DNA of 36,370 nucleotides. Origin: a virus. This document shows positions 21,474 through 29,870 of the stretch, one piece after another. The position numbers and the translations under genes are program-made. The notes under the pieces are model-generated. The model saw only the letters and a program-made list of their open reading frames with translations. It ran no database searches and had not been told where the DNA came from. The stretch covers positions 1-36,370 of IMG/VR virus record IMGVR_UViG_3300002835_000526; one strand, 5' to 3'. Position 1 is the first letter of the stretch. Each line of letters opens with the position of its first letter.

Positions 21474-21926
21474 ATGAAAGAACGATTGTCATGGGATGTT
21501 TATGCTTTACGCTTAGCGGAAGTTGCTGCACTGAGATCAGAAGACCCATATGTGCAAGTTGGTTCATGTGCTCTCGATCATAACAATCGCGTCCTTGGTG
21601 TAGCTTATAATGGATTAGCACCTGGTACAGCAGCATCAGACTACTTCTGGGCAGATAGAGATGGTAGACGTCCATTTATTTTGCATTCGGAGACTAATTT
21701 GTTATCTCTCTTTAAGAGAGGGGAAGGGCGTTTACTTGCATGTACATTGCTACCATGCTCATCATGCGCAAGACAAATCATAGCGCATGGTATTAAGCGA
21801 GTAGTGTATAGGGATATATACACTAAAGATATGAGTGCTCTGGATATTTTTAAGTTCTATAATATAGATTGTATAAGAATTGAGTTGCCATCACTCTCTA
21901 AAGAATCTAATCTCTATACAGAATGA
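21474..21926 (+). CDS. dCMP/cytidine deaminase family protein
   Basis: 150 aa. Zinc site H71-S-E73 (HSETN) and P-C95-x-x-C98 (PCSSCAR) mark the deoxycytidylate deaminase fold; the usual HAE is HSE here. Converting dCMP to dUMP feeds dTMP synthesis, so it works with nrdAB. An allosteric dCTP site cannot be judged by eye. Overlaps the next gene by 4 nt (ATGA). Confidence 0.85.
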   Translation: MKERLSWDVYALRLAEVAALRSEDPYVQVGSCALDHNNRVLGVAYNGLAPGTAASDYFWADRDGRRPFILHSETNLLSLFKRGEGRLLACTLLPCSSCARQIIAHGIKRVVYRDIYTKDMSALDIFKFYNIDCIRIELPSLSKESNLYTE

Positions 21927-22417
21927 GTAATACAACACCAACCATTAAGGCAAAAATCGCTAAAGCAGTTTATAACGGTATTACAGATACTGTTATTAAA
22001 GCATCGACACACCCTATTTTTTGTAAGCTCAATTTACATAATAGTAGCATCCTTAAGAAAATTAATAGTAAGGCATTTGTAGCTTATAAGCTAGCATATC
22101 ACTCAGATGACCTTGTAAAGGCACCATACGATCAAGGAGGTGAGACGGATATAGAGAATGCTTTGCTAGCTATCCAATCACTCGTACGCGGTGGTAGATA
22201 CAGTGATAACAAAGAGTTTACCTTTAGCCGTATTGATTATCTCGTAAATGAAGGACTCAGTGCACTATATGATCAAGCACATCAGGAATGGCTCCAGCGT
22301 ATTCAGAACGCTATTCATTCAGTTAAGTTTCAACGTGTTCCCTCTAATGTAAAGAAGAAGACCGGTCCAGCGCGCGACAAGAAGGGGAGATTCACTAAAG
22401 CAAAGAAGCGTAAATAA
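21923..22417 (+). CDS. Hypothetical protein with basic tail, 164 aa
   Basis: Starts in the ATGA overlap with the deaminase. Helical middle (ENALLAIQSLVRGGRYSDN...) and Lys/Arg-rich C-terminus (VKKKTGPARDKKGRFTKAKK). The family is not recognised; the tail suggests DNA or RNA contact. Confidence 0.65.
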   Translation: MSNTTPTIKAKIAKAVYNGITDTVIKASTHPIFCKLNLHNSSILKKINSKAFVAYKLAYHSDDLVKAPYDQGGETDIENALLAIQSLVRGGRYSDNKEFTFSRIDYLVNEGLSALYDQAHQEWLQRIQNAIHSVKFQRVPSNVKKKTGPARDKKGRFTKAKKRK

Positions 22418-22423
22418 TAAATA
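22417..22423 (+). promoter_or_regulatory. Late promoter (ATAAATA), 5 nt before GTG 22429
   Basis: ATAAATATATAC-GTG. Places the start at GTG 22429 and predicts a leaderless transcript from inside an otherwise early-type gene run. Confidence 0.6.
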
Positions 22424-22428
22424 TATAC

Positions 22429-22689
22429 GTGCCTATCACGTTTAAGACCTTTATAGAAAAGACAAATCTCCGACCTAATGAATTAAAGGTTGGAGATAAT
22501 GTCGAGGATTGTAATAAAGAATGCAAACACTATAAAAGTAAAGGTGTTGTTACAAAGGTTAGTAAGATAAAGGGTAAGAAAGACAATATTATCGGCAATA
22601 AGATCGAGTATAAATGTGATCAGGACGGTAAGACATGGGATAAGGGTGATAAGTTAGAAAAAACAGAGATACAACTAAGAAAAAAGTAG
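22429..22689 (+). CDS. Late tagged small protein with KOW/SH3-like domain, 86 aa
   Basis: GTG start set by the late promoter. The N-terminus MPITFKTFIEK carries the F-K-x-F-x-x-E tag. The remainder (LKVGDNVEDC...SKGVVTKVSKIK) looks like a small beta-barrel with Cys residues, a type common in T4-like phages. Likely a virion or internal head protein; function unknown. Confidence 0.7.
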   Translation: MPITFKTFIEKTNLRPNELKVGDNVEDCNKECKHYKSKGVVTKVSKIKGKKDNIIGNKIEYKCDQDGKTWDKGDKLEKTEIQLRKK

Positions 22690-22722
22690 ATCTGTAAACG
22701 AGCATATCATAAATTATTATAT

Positions 22723-22938
22723 ATGTTAAACGAAACACTCAAGAAAGATCTTCAGGTTTTAGCTGCAGCTCAAACAGCATTTGAAACAAATAACTGGGAA
22801 AATATTGGTTCAGTGCAGCGTGAACCAATGAGCAATACACATGCATGGGGGACAATCTACCAAAAGGATGGTAGACAGTTCTTTTTGAATATTAATTCAG
22901 CACCTAAAGCATTACAGTTTATTCAGAAAATTGTGTGA
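22723..22938 (+). CDS. Hypothetical protein, 71 aa
   Basis: Helical N-terminus (LNETLKKDLQVLAAAQTAFE), then a beta-like part. Overlaps the next gene by 4 nt (GTGTGA). No recognised family. Confidence 0.6.
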   Translation: MLNETLKKDLQVLAAAQTAFETNNWENIGSVQREPMSNTHAWGTIYQKDGRQFFLNINSAPKALQFIQKIV

Positions 22939-23126
22939 ACAACGACGGCACTACCTTTCGTATAACTTTTCAGGGCATACAATATATTGTTGATGTCATG
23001 GAGTGGAACGGTAGGACGTCTGTTTATGTGGAGTATGCAGATATCGATGATGATATAGCTGAAGAAGATTTACTAAAATTAACCCAATACCTCGTTGAAG
23101 AGGGATTTGTAGAATACGATGAATAA
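22935..23126 (+). CDS. Hypothetical protein, 63 aa; paralogue of the 10862 gene
   Basis: GTG start overlapping the upstream stop. ITFQGIQYIVDV and LTQYLVEEGFVEY parallel the 10862 protein. Overlaps the next gene by 8 nt. Confidence 0.6.
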   Translation: MNNDGTTFRITFQGIQYIVDVMEWNGRTSVYVEYADIDDDIAEEDLLKLTQYLVEEGFVEYDE

Positions 23127-23382
23127 GCCGTCTATTACATCGAAAATAAAAAGTGTAACCGAAGAGGTTATTAAGTGGTCAAAGAATGACTTTGGTCTTG
23201 TAACGGACGAGCAGTATGAGGAGCGCATTAAACAGTGCAAAGCCTGTGAGCATTGGGATCCCACAGGCTTTGTTAATACTGGCTTATGTAAGGTTTGCGG
23301 TTGTTCTACTATTGCTAAATTACCATTAGTGACAACAGAATGCCCGCTACCGCAGCCAAAATGGAGAGAAATTACTCCTTAG
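23119..23382 (+). CDS. Cys-rich small protein, DUF6171-like zinc-binding, 87 aa
   Basis: Cys pattern CKACEHW, GLCKVCGC and a final TECP...W is typical of small phage proteins often grouped as DUF6171; it probably binds zinc. Its end runs 11 nt past the 3' end of the minus-strand Hc1-like gene, a tail-to-tail junction between opposing gene blocks. Confidence 0.7.
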   Translation: MNKPSITSKIKSVTEEVIKWSKNDFGLVTDEQYEERIKQCKACEHWDPTGFVNTGLCKVCGCSTIAKLPLVTTECPLPQPKWREITP

Positions 23383-23566
23383 TTGCCTTACGTGCGTTCT
23401 TTGTCTCTTGTATTGTCTTTCTCTCCGTGCGACCATACTTAATGATCTCCTGAAGAGTCTTTCTTGCGCGAGCTCCAGCAGCGTTATTTCCGCTGTAAAA
23501 TTTCTCTGCATCAAGAGCAAAAGAAGCTACGAGTTCTGTTAGTGTGTTGGATGTGTTTGTTGACAT
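23372..23566 (-). CDS. Hc1/histone H1-like small basic protein, 64 aa
   Basis: AEKFYSGNNAAGARARKTLQ followed by a Lys/Arg-rich helix (ERKTIQETKNARK) closely resembles the small histone H1-like (Hc1 family) proteins common in Bacteroidota, with the conserved form D-x-x-K-F-x-x-G-N-x-A-A-G-x-R-x-R-K. Such proteins bind and compact DNA. In a phage it could organise packaged DNA or alter the host nucleoid. It is the last gene of the minus-strand block that begins with the large fibre. Confidence 0.75.
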   Translation of the reverse strand: MSTNTSNTLTELVASFALDAEKFYSGNNAAGARARKTLQEIIKYGRTERKTIQETKNARKATKE

Positions 23567-23599
23567 ATATAATAAGATTTATTCTGTTTATTTGATTTT

Positions 23600-23773
23600 T
23601 CAACTTAAAGAAGGCTGTGTAGGTGATGCAGCAGGTAATGCTGCAGTTGATCCCATATTGCTTGTATCCATATGACGTGATTTAGTGCATACAGGCAAAG
23701 CGTGTCTCTTCTTTATAATCTGTTTAATTTTGCGTTTTGCTTCTGGTGTCTTCAGGTATTCTTTAAATGTCAT
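23600..23773 (-). CDS. Small tagged protein, 57 aa
   Basis: Minus-strand ATG at 23773. MTFKEYLKTPEAKRKIKQII begins like the late-gene tag (MTFKTF), then basic and Ser/Ala/Pro-rich parts. A palindrome containing TTAAATAAT lies just upstream (23775-23796), so a late promoter is possible. No function known. Confidence 0.6.
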   Translation of the reverse strand: MTFKEYLKTPEAKRKIKQIIKKRHALPVCTKSRHMDTSNMGSTAALPAASPTQPSLS

Positions 23774-23774
23774 T

Positions 23775-23796
23775 GGCTATATTATTTAATATAGCC
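23775..23796. repeat. Palindrome at the sulfotransferase 3' end
   Basis: GGCTATATTA-TT-TAATATAGCC, 10-bp arms. It covers the last codons and stop of the sulfotransferase gene and precedes the small tagged gene. It may be a terminator-like hairpin or a late promoter/operator. Confidence 0.55.
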
Positions 23797-24600
23797 AAAC
23801 ATTCTTTGATAGTTCTGGAATGTATTATCAATCCAATCACATATCTGTGGTCCTAGTACCTGTGTATAGTCCGGTGTCAGGGGTTTTACAGATTTTCTAA
23901 TTGTGTGTAATGTAGATGATAGACCGTATACAGAATCATCTTCTTTTATTGTTTGCTCTACATTATCAAAGTCATGCTTAAACGGGTCAAGACCAAGATA
24001 ATTATAAATCTTATTCATCTCCCGATCAGGGTAGCTAGTAAGATCTTCAGCTCGTACGTATAAAAAGTTTTTGTTTGTACCTTCAAGGAAGCACTGCTGT
24101 AGACGTTCTAACGCCAATCCAACCGGTGGACTTGCAAACCATGAATCGACTCTCTTAGCGGTACTCGTACCGGTCATCGCTGCGTGGTTTTGTATCTCTT
24201 GATGGTTTTCTTGATTTGACCTATAGAGCTTCTCCATAGAGGAGACAATACTCTTAAGATTCCTCACCATTACAATGCACTTCATATCATATGGCATAAA
24301 TGAATTAAACCAATCATGGTGAATTGTAGCACCTCTTGTTTTAATACAAATATGATCCTTATTGGTATATGCCTTTGCATAACCCTCGAGACCTCCCCAA
24401 CAAAACCCTCGCCAAGTCTTTAAAGCTAGTTCCTTATCTATGGCTTTAACCTCTGGTGTTGAAGTATAGTTAGCACGTGCACCATATAGGTACTCTAATA
24501 CACCGTCTGTTGGAGTAGCACATACTTGTGGGTTCTGATTGAGTATACATTGTAGCAAGGTCGACATGGACCTTGGCATTGATGAATTAAAGAATATCAT
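23782..24600 (-). CDS. Sulfotransferase-family protein
   Basis: 272 aa. SSMPRSMSTLLQ (residues 6-17) is the 5'-phosphosulfate-binding P-loop-like motif and CIVMVRNLKSIVSS (about 108-121) fits the 3'-phosphate-binding R...S motif of PAPS sulfotransferases. The acceptor may be a sugar, lipid or protein. It overlaps the glycosyltransferase gene upstream by 4 nt and both lie just downstream of the 1341-aa fibre on the same strand, so modification of the fibre or of host surface sugar is plausible. Confidence 0.8.
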   Translation of the reverse strand: MIFFNSSMPRSMSTLLQCILNQNPQVCATPTDGVLEYLYGARANYTSTPEVKAIDKELALKTWRGFCWGGLEGYAKAYTNKDHICIKTRGATIHHDWFNSFMPYDMKCIVMVRNLKSIVSSMEKLYRSNQENHQEIQNHAAMTGTSTAKRVDSWFASPPVGLALERLQQCFLEGTNKNFLYVRAEDLTSYPDREMNKIYNYLGLDPFKHDFDNVEQTIKEDDSVYGLSSTLHTIRKSVKPLTPDYTQVLGPQICDWIDNTFQNYQRMFGYIK

Positions 24601-25538
24601 AGGGTTATAGAGTGTTTGTTGACATCAATATCAAAGAGTAGCTCTTTCTTAGATCCAAGAAGAGATTCAATAATTTGCTGTCTATCGAAAATAGTGTTTA
24701 AGTCTGTATAATTACATTGGTAGAAATTATTACCTACCCAATCTGCCTGATCAAGATAATGATCAATCTGATGACTAAAGCTCTTATGTCCTTTTGCTAG
24801 GATATTGTTATGAATACTGTACCCAAAAACCTTTGGTGAATTTGTAATCCAACATACAGTTGCTGGTTTATTGAGAGCTGCTGCAACGTGCTGGATTAGA
24901 GAATCTACACCGAGAATCTTATCAGCAAGAGCAACGTGACAGAAGAGGTGTCTTAGATTATCTGTTAGCGCTATTGTATTTTCAAGAGGTGTTTGATTTT
25001 CACGTCTTACATGTACAATAGATTTAAATTTATCCTTCACACCATTTACTACATCTTGTGCTATTGACGGTGGAAGGTCACGAGCCCAGCTATAGGGATG
25101 AGGCTGGGTGTCTGCACCACCAGAGGGTTGAATCAATAGAACAGGGCGAGTGTCTTGATACTGACGACTAATAAACATCAGTTCACGCTGGGTGAGATAA
25201 ATCTCAGGCTTTTCACCTGTTGTCGGTACATTAAAAAGATCACACCAAATTTCACTTAGATGCTTGCGACGATAAAGAAAATCTTCCGTATGATAAGGCT
25301 CAAGTCTTAGGATCTTTGATTCTTTATTCTTAATATAATCATCATAAAAGTACGGTAAATTACCAAACTTATACACCCTATAAACGTTAGGATTGTGAAG
25401 AAACACCTCTGGGTAAGCTGTTACAACTACAAGATTGTGTTCAGGGTAAGCTGCTTTAATTGAACGGCATACTGCTGTTGCAATAACGTTTTTACCAGCT
25501 CCACCATCTATGTGAAATACAATATATTTGTCTGACAT
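24597..25538 (-). CDS. GT9-like (heptosyltransferase-type) glycosyltransferase
   Basis: 313 aa with a GT-B look: N-terminal VFHIDGGAGKNVIATAV (donor/acceptor loop as in ADP-heptose transferases), middle VLLIQPSGGADTQPH, and C-terminal region LADKILGVDSLIQHVAAALNKP, the D-S-x-x-x-H motif typical of GT9 proteins. It probably transfers a sugar to surface glycan or to a phage protein. The gene lies 50 nt downstream of the fibre and overlaps the sulfotransferase gene (ATGA). Confidence 0.75.
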   Translation of the reverse strand: MSDKYIVFHIDGGAGKNVIATAVCRSIKAAYPEHNLVVVTAYPEVFLHNPNVYRVYKFGNLPYFYDDYIKNKESKILRLEPYHTEDFLYRRKHLSEIWCDLFNVPTTGEKPEIYLTQRELMFISRQYQDTRPVLLIQPSGGADTQPHPYSWARDLPPSIAQDVVNGVKDKFKSIVHVRRENQTPLENTIALTDNLRHLFCHVALADKILGVDSLIQHVAAALNKPATVCWITNSPKVFGYSIHNNILAKGHKSFSHQIDHYLDQADWVGNNFYQCNYTDLNTIFDRQQIIESLLGSKKELLFDIDVNKHSITL

Positions 25539-25540
25539 AT

Positions 25541-25565
25541 CTATATTTTAATATTAAAAATATAG
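25541..25565. repeat. Inverted repeat between fibre and glycosyltransferase genes
   Basis: CTATATTTT and AAAATATAG arms (9 bp) around TAATATT, directly before the glycosyltransferase start. It could be a weak terminator or attenuator limiting read-through from the fibre gene. Confidence 0.45.
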
Positions 25566-25587
25566 AAAACAACAGGTATTATTATTA

Positions 25588-28500
25588 TTATGCTCTTGTA
25601 CTATATATAGGAATAAACCCTAGCGATCCGCCGTCACGATCAAACACTTCTATTGTACGTGCGACTGTTGTAACCGATGCAGATGTAACAGCATTACCTA
25701 TACGTAATATATTTGCGGATACCACGTTTCTTGAGCTAATATTATTAACATATGTATAGCTGACCTGTGAAGCACTTAAACCTGTACCGAGAATAAAGGT
25801 ATTAGCAAAACCACTTGTGTTATTAGCAGAGCCACCAGCTACGAAAGAATAAGTACCAGAAGCAGTATTATTTCTACCACCAGCTACATTCGAACTAACT
25901 CCACAAGCGTTATTACAAAGACCACCAGCTACATTAGCATGATATCCTGAAGCTGTATTATTATATCCACCAGATACAGTAGAATAATTTCCAGAAGCAG
26001 TATTACAAAACCCACCAGCTACATTTGAAAAATATACAGAAGCTGTATTTTTATATCCACCAGATATAGTAGAATTTAAGCCGCAAGCTATATTACTACT
26101 ACCTCCAGCTACATTAGAATTTCCAGAAGCAGTATTACAATACCCACCAGCTACATTAGAATATCCGTTAGCTGTATTACGACACCCACCAGCTACATTA
26201 GAAAAAGATCCACATGCTGTATTGAGAGCTCCACCAATAACCACATCATAAGCTGCGGTAGCACAATTTCCAGAACCTGCTCCTACGAAAGTGGCGTATC
26301 CAGTAGCACAAGAACTGAATCCATTGATAACAGTTGAATATCTACCGGAAGCATTATTACATGTACCGGTACCGATAATTGCATAATCATTTATAGCTTG
26401 TGAACTTAATCCATTGATTACAGTAGAATATTGACAACAAGTTGTATTTGAAAATCCGTTAACCACAGTGGAATAAAAAAACGATGCTCTATTACACCCA
26501 CCACTGCCGATAAAGCTAGTGGTACCGCTAGATGTATTACACTCACCGCCTGCTACTACACTATTAGTACCGCTAACACAATTAGTACAACCTGCACCGA
26601 TAAACCCACCGAGGCCTGTGACTCTATTAAGAGTTCCACCAAGTATAAAACCACCGGAAGGTCCTCCACCAGTAGCAATACTATTACACCTACCACCTCC
26701 AATAAATGAATTAGTGCCATTATTACAACTACTAATTCCACCCACGATAGTTGAATTCGCACAAAGAACGATATTACAACAACCACCTACGACAGATGAT
26801 GCACATCCACTGGCTCTATTTAAACACCCGCCCCCGATAAAGGCTAGACCACGAGTAATACACCCGCTGATACCCCCTACAATAGTAGAAGCACTTTCGG
26901 CTCCACCGAGTCCAACAATGTTATGACATCCTCCGCCAACAGATGTAAAGTTGCCGCAAGCTGCATTACGACACCCGCCAACAATACTACCAAAGGAACC
27001 TGAAACTCTATTACAAGCACCCCCTACAACAGATGCACCGATGCCGGTGACACAGTTAACAGCACCACCACCTATAAAGCCAGAGCCCTGACATATAAAA
27101 TTACAGCTACCGCCGACTATTGCAGACTCGATCCCTGACACATCAATACAGTTGCGTATACCGCTGCCGATAAAAGCATTATAGGCAGCAGAATTTGTAT
27201 TACATTCACCGCCTACTAGTACATTATTCCGGTTATCACCGTACACAGATGATATAGTATTAGTAGAACCACTGCCGATATAGTGACCACCGGTTGTGTA
27301 ATACCCTGAAGAAGTGCTTTCACAAATTACATTAAGAGTACCCCCGGTAATACTACTATTACAATTACTAGCACCGAGTATTCGATTACAACATCCACCA
27401 GCTACATTAGAGTAAGATGAAGAAGCTGTATTACTATTACCACCAGCTACATTAGCATGATATCCTGAAGCTGTATTATTATATCCACCAGATACAGTAG
27501 AATAATTTCCAGAAGCTGTATTACTATTACCACCAGCTACATTGGAAGCACATCCAGTAGCACGTGAACTAAAACCGCCGGTGATAGTTGAATTGACTCC
27601 AGAAGCTCTATTACACTCACCGCCACCTACACTAGAATTACAACCAGAGGCTGTATTATTACAACCACCAGCTATATTAGAGTTAGCTCCACACGCTATA
27701 TTACCACTACCACCAGCTACATTGGAAAAGCCGCAAGAAGCAGTATTACTGCTTCCACCTGCTATATTAGAGCGACTACCACAGGCTGTATTAGCGTCAC
27801 CGCCTGCTACGTTAGACCAATAACCGGAAGCTGTGTTGCTTTCACCACCTGCTACATTTGATCTCGGTCCAGAGGCTCTATTTGCTTTACCGCCAGCTAC
27901 GTTAGAATAACATCCAGAAGCTGTATTCTTGCAACCACCAGCTACATTAGAACAATTTCCACTTGCTATATTGAGGGTACCACCGCCTATACTAGAATTA
28001 TTACCCGTAGCTTGTGAACTAAAGCCGCCGACGATAGTAGAATAATCTGCGGTGGCTCTATTACACTCACCACCGCCTACACTAGACCAGTTTGCAGAGG
28101 CAATGTTGCATTCACCTCCAGCAATATTAGAGTATGAGTTAGAAGCTGTATTAAACCCATTAATAGGCTGAATTGATTTTAAGCCGGCAGAATTTATACA
28201 ATACGCCTGACTTGATAATTTTGAAAATCTTGTGTCATTGAATTCTAGAACAGATGTCCCTGAGGCACTGTTCCATGATGAATAAGCTGTGCCCCATGAA
28301 GCACTTAAAGCTGATACTGTACCGTAGGTACTTTGCCAGTTACCAGTTAATGCTCTTACACCGGAATCTGTCGTATATCCACCTGTACTCCATAAAGCAC
28401 TTAAAGCTGATACTGTACCGTAGGTACTTTGCCAGTTACCGGTTAACGCTCTTACACCAGTATCAATACCACTACCCCCACCGGTACCCCATGAAGCACT

Positions 28501-29613
28501 TAAAGCTGATACTGTACCGTAGGTACTTTGCCAGTTACCGGTTAATGCTCTTACACCGGTATCAACACCAGCTACGGTAATACCGGTTAGTTGAGAACCG
28601 TCGCCATATATAAACCCTCTTGAACTAATATTATTAACGTATGTAGTGTTTGCCTGTGAAGCACTTAACCCTGTACCGAGAATAAAGGTATTAGCAAACC
28701 CCTTGGTGTCATTGGCGGAACTGCCTGCGATAAATGAATATGTACCGGAAGCTGTATTATAAGCACCACCAGCTACATTAGACGCACATCCACAAGCTAC
28801 ATTAAAACGTCCACCAGCTACATTAGAGAAATATCCAGAAGCAGTATTATTACAACCACCAGCTACATTGGAAGTACGTCCAGAAGCTCTATTTACAAAT
28901 CCACCAGCAACATTAGAACCAGCACTACAAGCGTTATTACAAAGACCACCAGCTACATTAGTAAAACAATCAACAGTAGTATTACAACAACCACCTGCTA
29001 CAGTCGAGGTATTTCCACAAGCTATATTACGGCTACCACCTGCTACATTGGAAGAGCCGCAAAAAACAATATTACAAACACCACCGGCTACATTAGAATT
29101 AGTTCCACAAGCAGTATTGAGGGAGCCACCACCTATAAATGAATAATTACCAGAAGCTATATTGCAACAACCGCCAACTACATTAGAATAAGTACCGGAA
29201 GCAGTATTGGAACCACTTATAGGCCGTATACCACCAGTTACACCGGATTCCACATAGGGTGCACCAGAGAAATTTAGTGTATTTGTAGTCTGTGTTAGTG
29301 TTATTTGCGCTAATGGTTTATACGAAGCTCTAACATTATAACTACCACCTGTTAGGATATAATATAGGGTTTGACTCTGATCATATACAACGTCGCCTGT
29401 TATTGCTGTTGCAAGAGTTGTATCTGTGGTAATGTCTGTAGCATTATAAAACTTAACACCTGCACTAATACCACCAGGCATGATGCCATCACCAACAAAC
29501 AGACGCTTTGAGTCTATAGTGTATCCGATTTCACCTTGATCGAGGGTAATAAGCTTTCTTTGCGCGTCCGTACCTCTACGGACCTTAAGTTTTACAACAT
29601 TAACGTTAGCCAT
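25588..29613 (-). CDS. Second large repeat fibre: Mtd-like N-terminus and YadA-like head repeats
   Basis: 1341 aa. Residues about 5-45 (VKLKVRRGTDAQRK...LDQGEIGYTID...LFVGDG) match the N-terminal domain of phage tropism-determinant/tail-fibre proteins, which joins the fibre to the virion. About 138-310 and 470-1300 are dense N-T-A-S-G-x-x-S-N-V-A-G-G-type repeats, very Cys-rich (e.g. AGGCCN). About 345-455 hold three copies of a 40-aa unit with VRALTGNWQSTYGTVSALSA. The protein ends RTIEVFDRDGGSLGFIPIY. It has no C1q tip, unlike the 12685 fibre, but its repeats are close in sequence, so the two genes may recombine. An exact TATAAATA late promoter lies upstream. Confidence 0.9.
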   Translation of the reverse strand: MANVNVVKLKVRRGTDAQRKLITLDQGEIGYTIDSKRLFVGDGIMPGGISAGVKFYNATDITTDTTLATAITGDVVYDQSQTLYYILTGGSYNVRASYKPLAQITLTQTTNTLNFSGAPYVESGVTGGIRPISGSNTASGTYSNVVGGCCNIASGNYSFIGGGSLNTACGTNSNVAGGVCNIVFCGSSNVAGGSRNIACGNTSTVAGGCCNTTVDCFTNVAGGLCNNACSAGSNVAGGFVNRASGRTSNVAGGCNNTASGYFSNVAGGRFNVACGCASNVAGGAYNTASGTYSFIAGSSANDTKGFANTFILGTGLSASQANTTYVNNISSRGFIYGDGSQLTGITVAGVDTGVRALTGNWQSTYGTVSALSASWGTGGGSGIDTGVRALTGNWQSTYGTVSALSALWSTGGYTTDSGVRALTGNWQSTYGTVSALSASWGTAYSSWNSASGTSVLEFNDTRFSKLSSQAYCINSAGLKSIQPINGFNTASNSYSNIAGGECNIASANWSSVGGGECNRATADYSTIVGGFSSQATGNNSSIGGGTLNIASGNCSNVAGGCKNTASGCYSNVAGGKANRASGPRSNVAGGESNTASGYWSNVAGGDANTACGSRSNIAGGSSNTASCGFSNVAGGSGNIACGANSNIAGGCNNTASGCNSSVGGGECNRASGVNSTITGGFSSRATGCASNVAGGNSNTASGNYSTVSGGYNNTASGYHANVAGGNSNTASSSYSNVAGGCCNRILGASNCNSSITGGTLNVICESTSSGYYTTGGHYIGSGSTNTISSVYGDNRNNVLVGGECNTNSAAYNAFIGSGIRNCIDVSGIESAIVGGSCNFICQGSGFIGGGAVNCVTGIGASVVGGACNRVSGSFGSIVGGCRNAACGNFTSVGGGCHNIVGLGGAESASTIVGGISGCITRGLAFIGGGCLNRASGCASSVVGGCCNIVLCANSTIVGGISSCNNGTNSFIGGGRCNSIATGGGPSGGFILGGTLNRVTGLGGFIGAGCTNCVSGTNSVVAGGECNTSSGTTSFIGSGGCNRASFFYSTVVNGFSNTTCCQYSTVINGLSSQAINDYAIIGTGTCNNASGRYSTVINGFSSCATGYATFVGAGSGNCATAAYDVVIGGALNTACGSFSNVAGGCRNTANGYSNVAGGYCNTASGNSNVAGGSSNIACGLNSTISGGYKNTASVYFSNVAGGFCNTASGNYSTVSGGYNNTASGYHANVAGGLCNNACGVSSNVAGGRNNTASGTYSFVAGGSANNTSGFANTFILGTGLSASQVSYTYVNNISSRNVVSANILRIGNAVTSASVTTVARTIEVFDRDGGSLGFIPIYSTRA
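28280..28570 (-). repeat. Three near-identical repeats within the fibre
   Basis: Three copies of a roughly 100-120-nt unit encoding VRALTGNWQSTYGTVSALSA. The DNA is nearly identical between copies, pointing to recent duplication and possible copy-number change. Confidence 0.8.
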
Positions 29614-29619
29614 TATGAG

Positions 29620-29627
29620 TATTTATA
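29620..29627 (-). promoter_or_regulatory. Exact T4 late promoter TATAAATA, 6 nt before ATG 29613
   Basis: On the minus strand, TATAAATACTCATA-ATG. It has the same ACTCA extension as promoters at 12338 and 12673. Confidence 0.75.
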
Positions 29628-29669
29628 AAAGAATACAGGTTATTTGGTAATTCTTTTAAAGAAGAATGA

Positions 29670-29870
29670 CTACTTATTTACATAAGTACCGAACTTCTCT
29701 TTGAATTGATGAACGTACTTCTGTACAAAGCTCTCTAGGGCTTTGTTAGCGCCATCAAGTCCATGATTTTTTACAATAGTAGCGAGCTCATCCATATCAA
29801 GGATAGCTGAGAAAACATCGTTTTCTTTATTTGTGTCATTCTTTAGTGTGGTTTCAATAACAATCTTCAT
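29670..29870 (-). CDS. Hypothetical acidic protein, 66 aa
   Basis: Minus strand. MKIVIETTLKNDTNKEND... with a helical C-terminal half (ANKALESFVQKYVHQFKEKF). Not recognised. It lies upstream of the fibre promoter. Confidence 0.6.
   Translation of the reverse strand: MKIVIETTLKNDTNKENDVFSAILDMDELATIVKNHGLDGANKALESFVQKYVHQFKEKFGTYVNK

Noticed and set aside
26519-29146. Plus-strand Pro-rich ORFs opposite the minus-strand fibre repeats
   Set aside because: They are the reverse frame of the Gly/Asn/Cys repeats, which always reads as Pro/Leu; no promoter or RBS.
25588-29613. CRISPR array suggested by short regularly spaced repeats
   Set aside because: The repeats vary, stay in frame and encode the head repeat consensus; they are coding sequence, not repeat-spacer units.
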